Shown one piece after another: positions 43,968 through 44,562 of a stretch of DNA of 44,562 nt. This DNA is from Rhodobacter sp. (GTDB lineage Bacteria; Pseudomonadota; Alphaproteobacteria; Rhodobacterales; Rhodobacteraceae). The stretch covers positions 1 through 44,562 of the forward strand of contig JADCEN010000071.1 of the NCBI GenBank assembly GCA_020250175.1, read 5' to 3'. Numbering within the stretch: position 1 is the first letter of the stretch; every line of letters starts with the position of its first letter. The notes beneath the pieces were generated by a model, which saw only the letters and a program-made list of their open reading frames with translations, was not told the DNA's origin and did not search any database. Position numbers and translations under genes: made by a program.

Positions 43968-44249
43968 TCTTCAAAGGCTTGGGGGCCGGCAGGGTGAGAG
44001 CAACCCGATGACGGGCGCAGAACGCAGGACAGGACAGTCGGGGTTTCGGGCCTGTGTTTGCCTGGACAGGTCTGGTATGTTTCACCGTATGCAGGAATGA
44101 TCGCTTAACTATCTGCAATGGCTTCGTTCATGGCGGCCGCCCCGACTCATCTGCCCGCGGCAGGGGACAAGCCTTGCGACCGCAGTCCTCTTCACTGCGG
44201 TTCCGGATCACCCGCCGGACATCAGGATGCGGCACCCCACTTCCACTAC

Positions 44250-44432
44250 CGCGCTGACAGGGTGCTGAAAAAGTATCCCCGCCGCCGCCGGACAGGAAGA
44301 TCATCCTGATCTGCCGGAAAGGCGGCCTGCCAGTCCGGGCGGACCCCGCAACGCACCTTGCCTCCCCGACCGGTCAGGACCACGGACCGGTAAGGACCCG
44401 ACACCCAAGCGCAACGCAGGTCAGTATCCGTG
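44250..44432 (+). repeat. Dispersed repeat R1, copy d
   Basis: CTGACAGGGTGCTGAAAAAG at its left and GCGCAACGCAGGTCAG at its right match the copy at 20.96-21.14 kb; the middle matches 30.28-30.45 kb. It ends only a few bases before the 3' end of the IS110-type transposase gene. Confidence 0.6.
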
Positions 44433-44436
44433 TTCG

Positions 44437-44562
44437 TCAAGCGGTTTGTACGGGTCTTGTTTCGTGCCATTCCCTGTTTTCGCGCAGGAGTGTGTTGGCG
44501 AGGATGAGGAGTTTGCGCATCGCGGCGACGAGGGCGAGTTTGGCGGGTTTTCCGGCGGCGCG
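44437..44562 (-). mobile_element. C-terminal fragment of IS110-family transposase
   Basis: On the minus strand, 41 codons run from the window edge to a TGA at 44437: RAAGKPAKLALVAAMRKLLI, then LANTLLRENREWHE. The GKP-KxALVAxMRKLL block and the N-LLR tail are typical of the C-terminal Transposase_20 domain of IS110/IS116/IS902 elements. The rest lies outside the window, so intactness is unknown. These elements insert without terminal repeats under guidance of an element-encoded bridge RNA. The repeat R1 lies directly after this gene. Confidence 0.75.

Larger units (their letters stand above)
43921..44436. other. Gene-free right flank with R1 repeat
   Basis: After ppk. The first 50 bases hold a rough inverted repeat (GAAGAAGGCGGGA with TCCGCCCCTTGCTTCTTC, 43927-43967), a possible terminator. 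The right part is repeat R1 copy d. No gene is visible. Confidence 0.5.

Overview
The window looks like chromosomal DNA of a GC-rich alphaproteobacterium, most probably a Rhodobacteraceae member. The reasons are a short ProRS without an editing insertion next to lolC and lolD, an AI-2E transporter/hda/ppk order, a tRNA-His with no encoded G-1 and a G1:U72 pair, a DUF6324-type small protein, and strong G/C bias at third codon positions. No database search was possible, so family names rest on motifs and recalled families.

Layout. 1-504 is non-coding and repeat-rich. 505-16575 is a large divergent carbohydrate locus. Leftward from about 9.4 kb run a sugar ABC importer (binding protein, permease, ATPase) and then, after a structured repeat, a PfkB kinase, a GatZ/KbaZ-like protein, a Gfo/Idh/MocA dehydrogenase, a TIM-barrel isomerase, an alpha/beta hydrolase and a ribulose-phosphate-epimerase-like protein. 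A SorC-type regulator (9473-10432) separates this arm from a rightward one: a LacD/YihT-like aldolase, a ROK kinase fused to a P-loop kinase, an FbaB-like aldolase, a second Gfo/Idh/MocA dehydrogenase, a D-lyxose-isomerase-like cupin and a second PfkB kinase. Most junctions inside each arm overlap or nearly touch, so each arm is probably an operon. The substrate is not readable from sequence. 16718-18262 holds a divergent AraC regulator and MAPEG protein pair.

18.3-24.2 kb is a scarred region. It has a dead GAF-domain gene, two 3' fragments of the PfkB gene, a LysE-family exporter, dispersed repeats, a conserved hypothetical gene, a truncated copy of an efflux adaptor gene and a Tat-exported aspartoacylase-family enzyme. 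24.2-29.2 kb carries a P-loop kinase-like protein and an RND efflux adaptor and pump. 29.4-31.7 kb has two small conserved proteins, tRNA-His and tRNA-Val and much gene-free DNA. 31.7-35.8 kb is a lipoprotein cytochrome c, lolD, lolC and proS on the minus strand.

The most interesting locus is 36234-39079, two overlapping genes between core genes. The first encodes a TIR domain, a long charged coiled coil, one membrane helix and three Sel1-like repeats with cysteine pairs. The second encodes a four-helix membrane protein that resembles SLATT/DUF4231 effectors. I infer a membrane-spanning TIR sensor/effector pair, possibly anti-phage. 39946-43920 returns to core genes (AI-2E transporter, hda, ppk). 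The window ends in the C-terminus of an IS110-family transposase beside a dispersed repeat.
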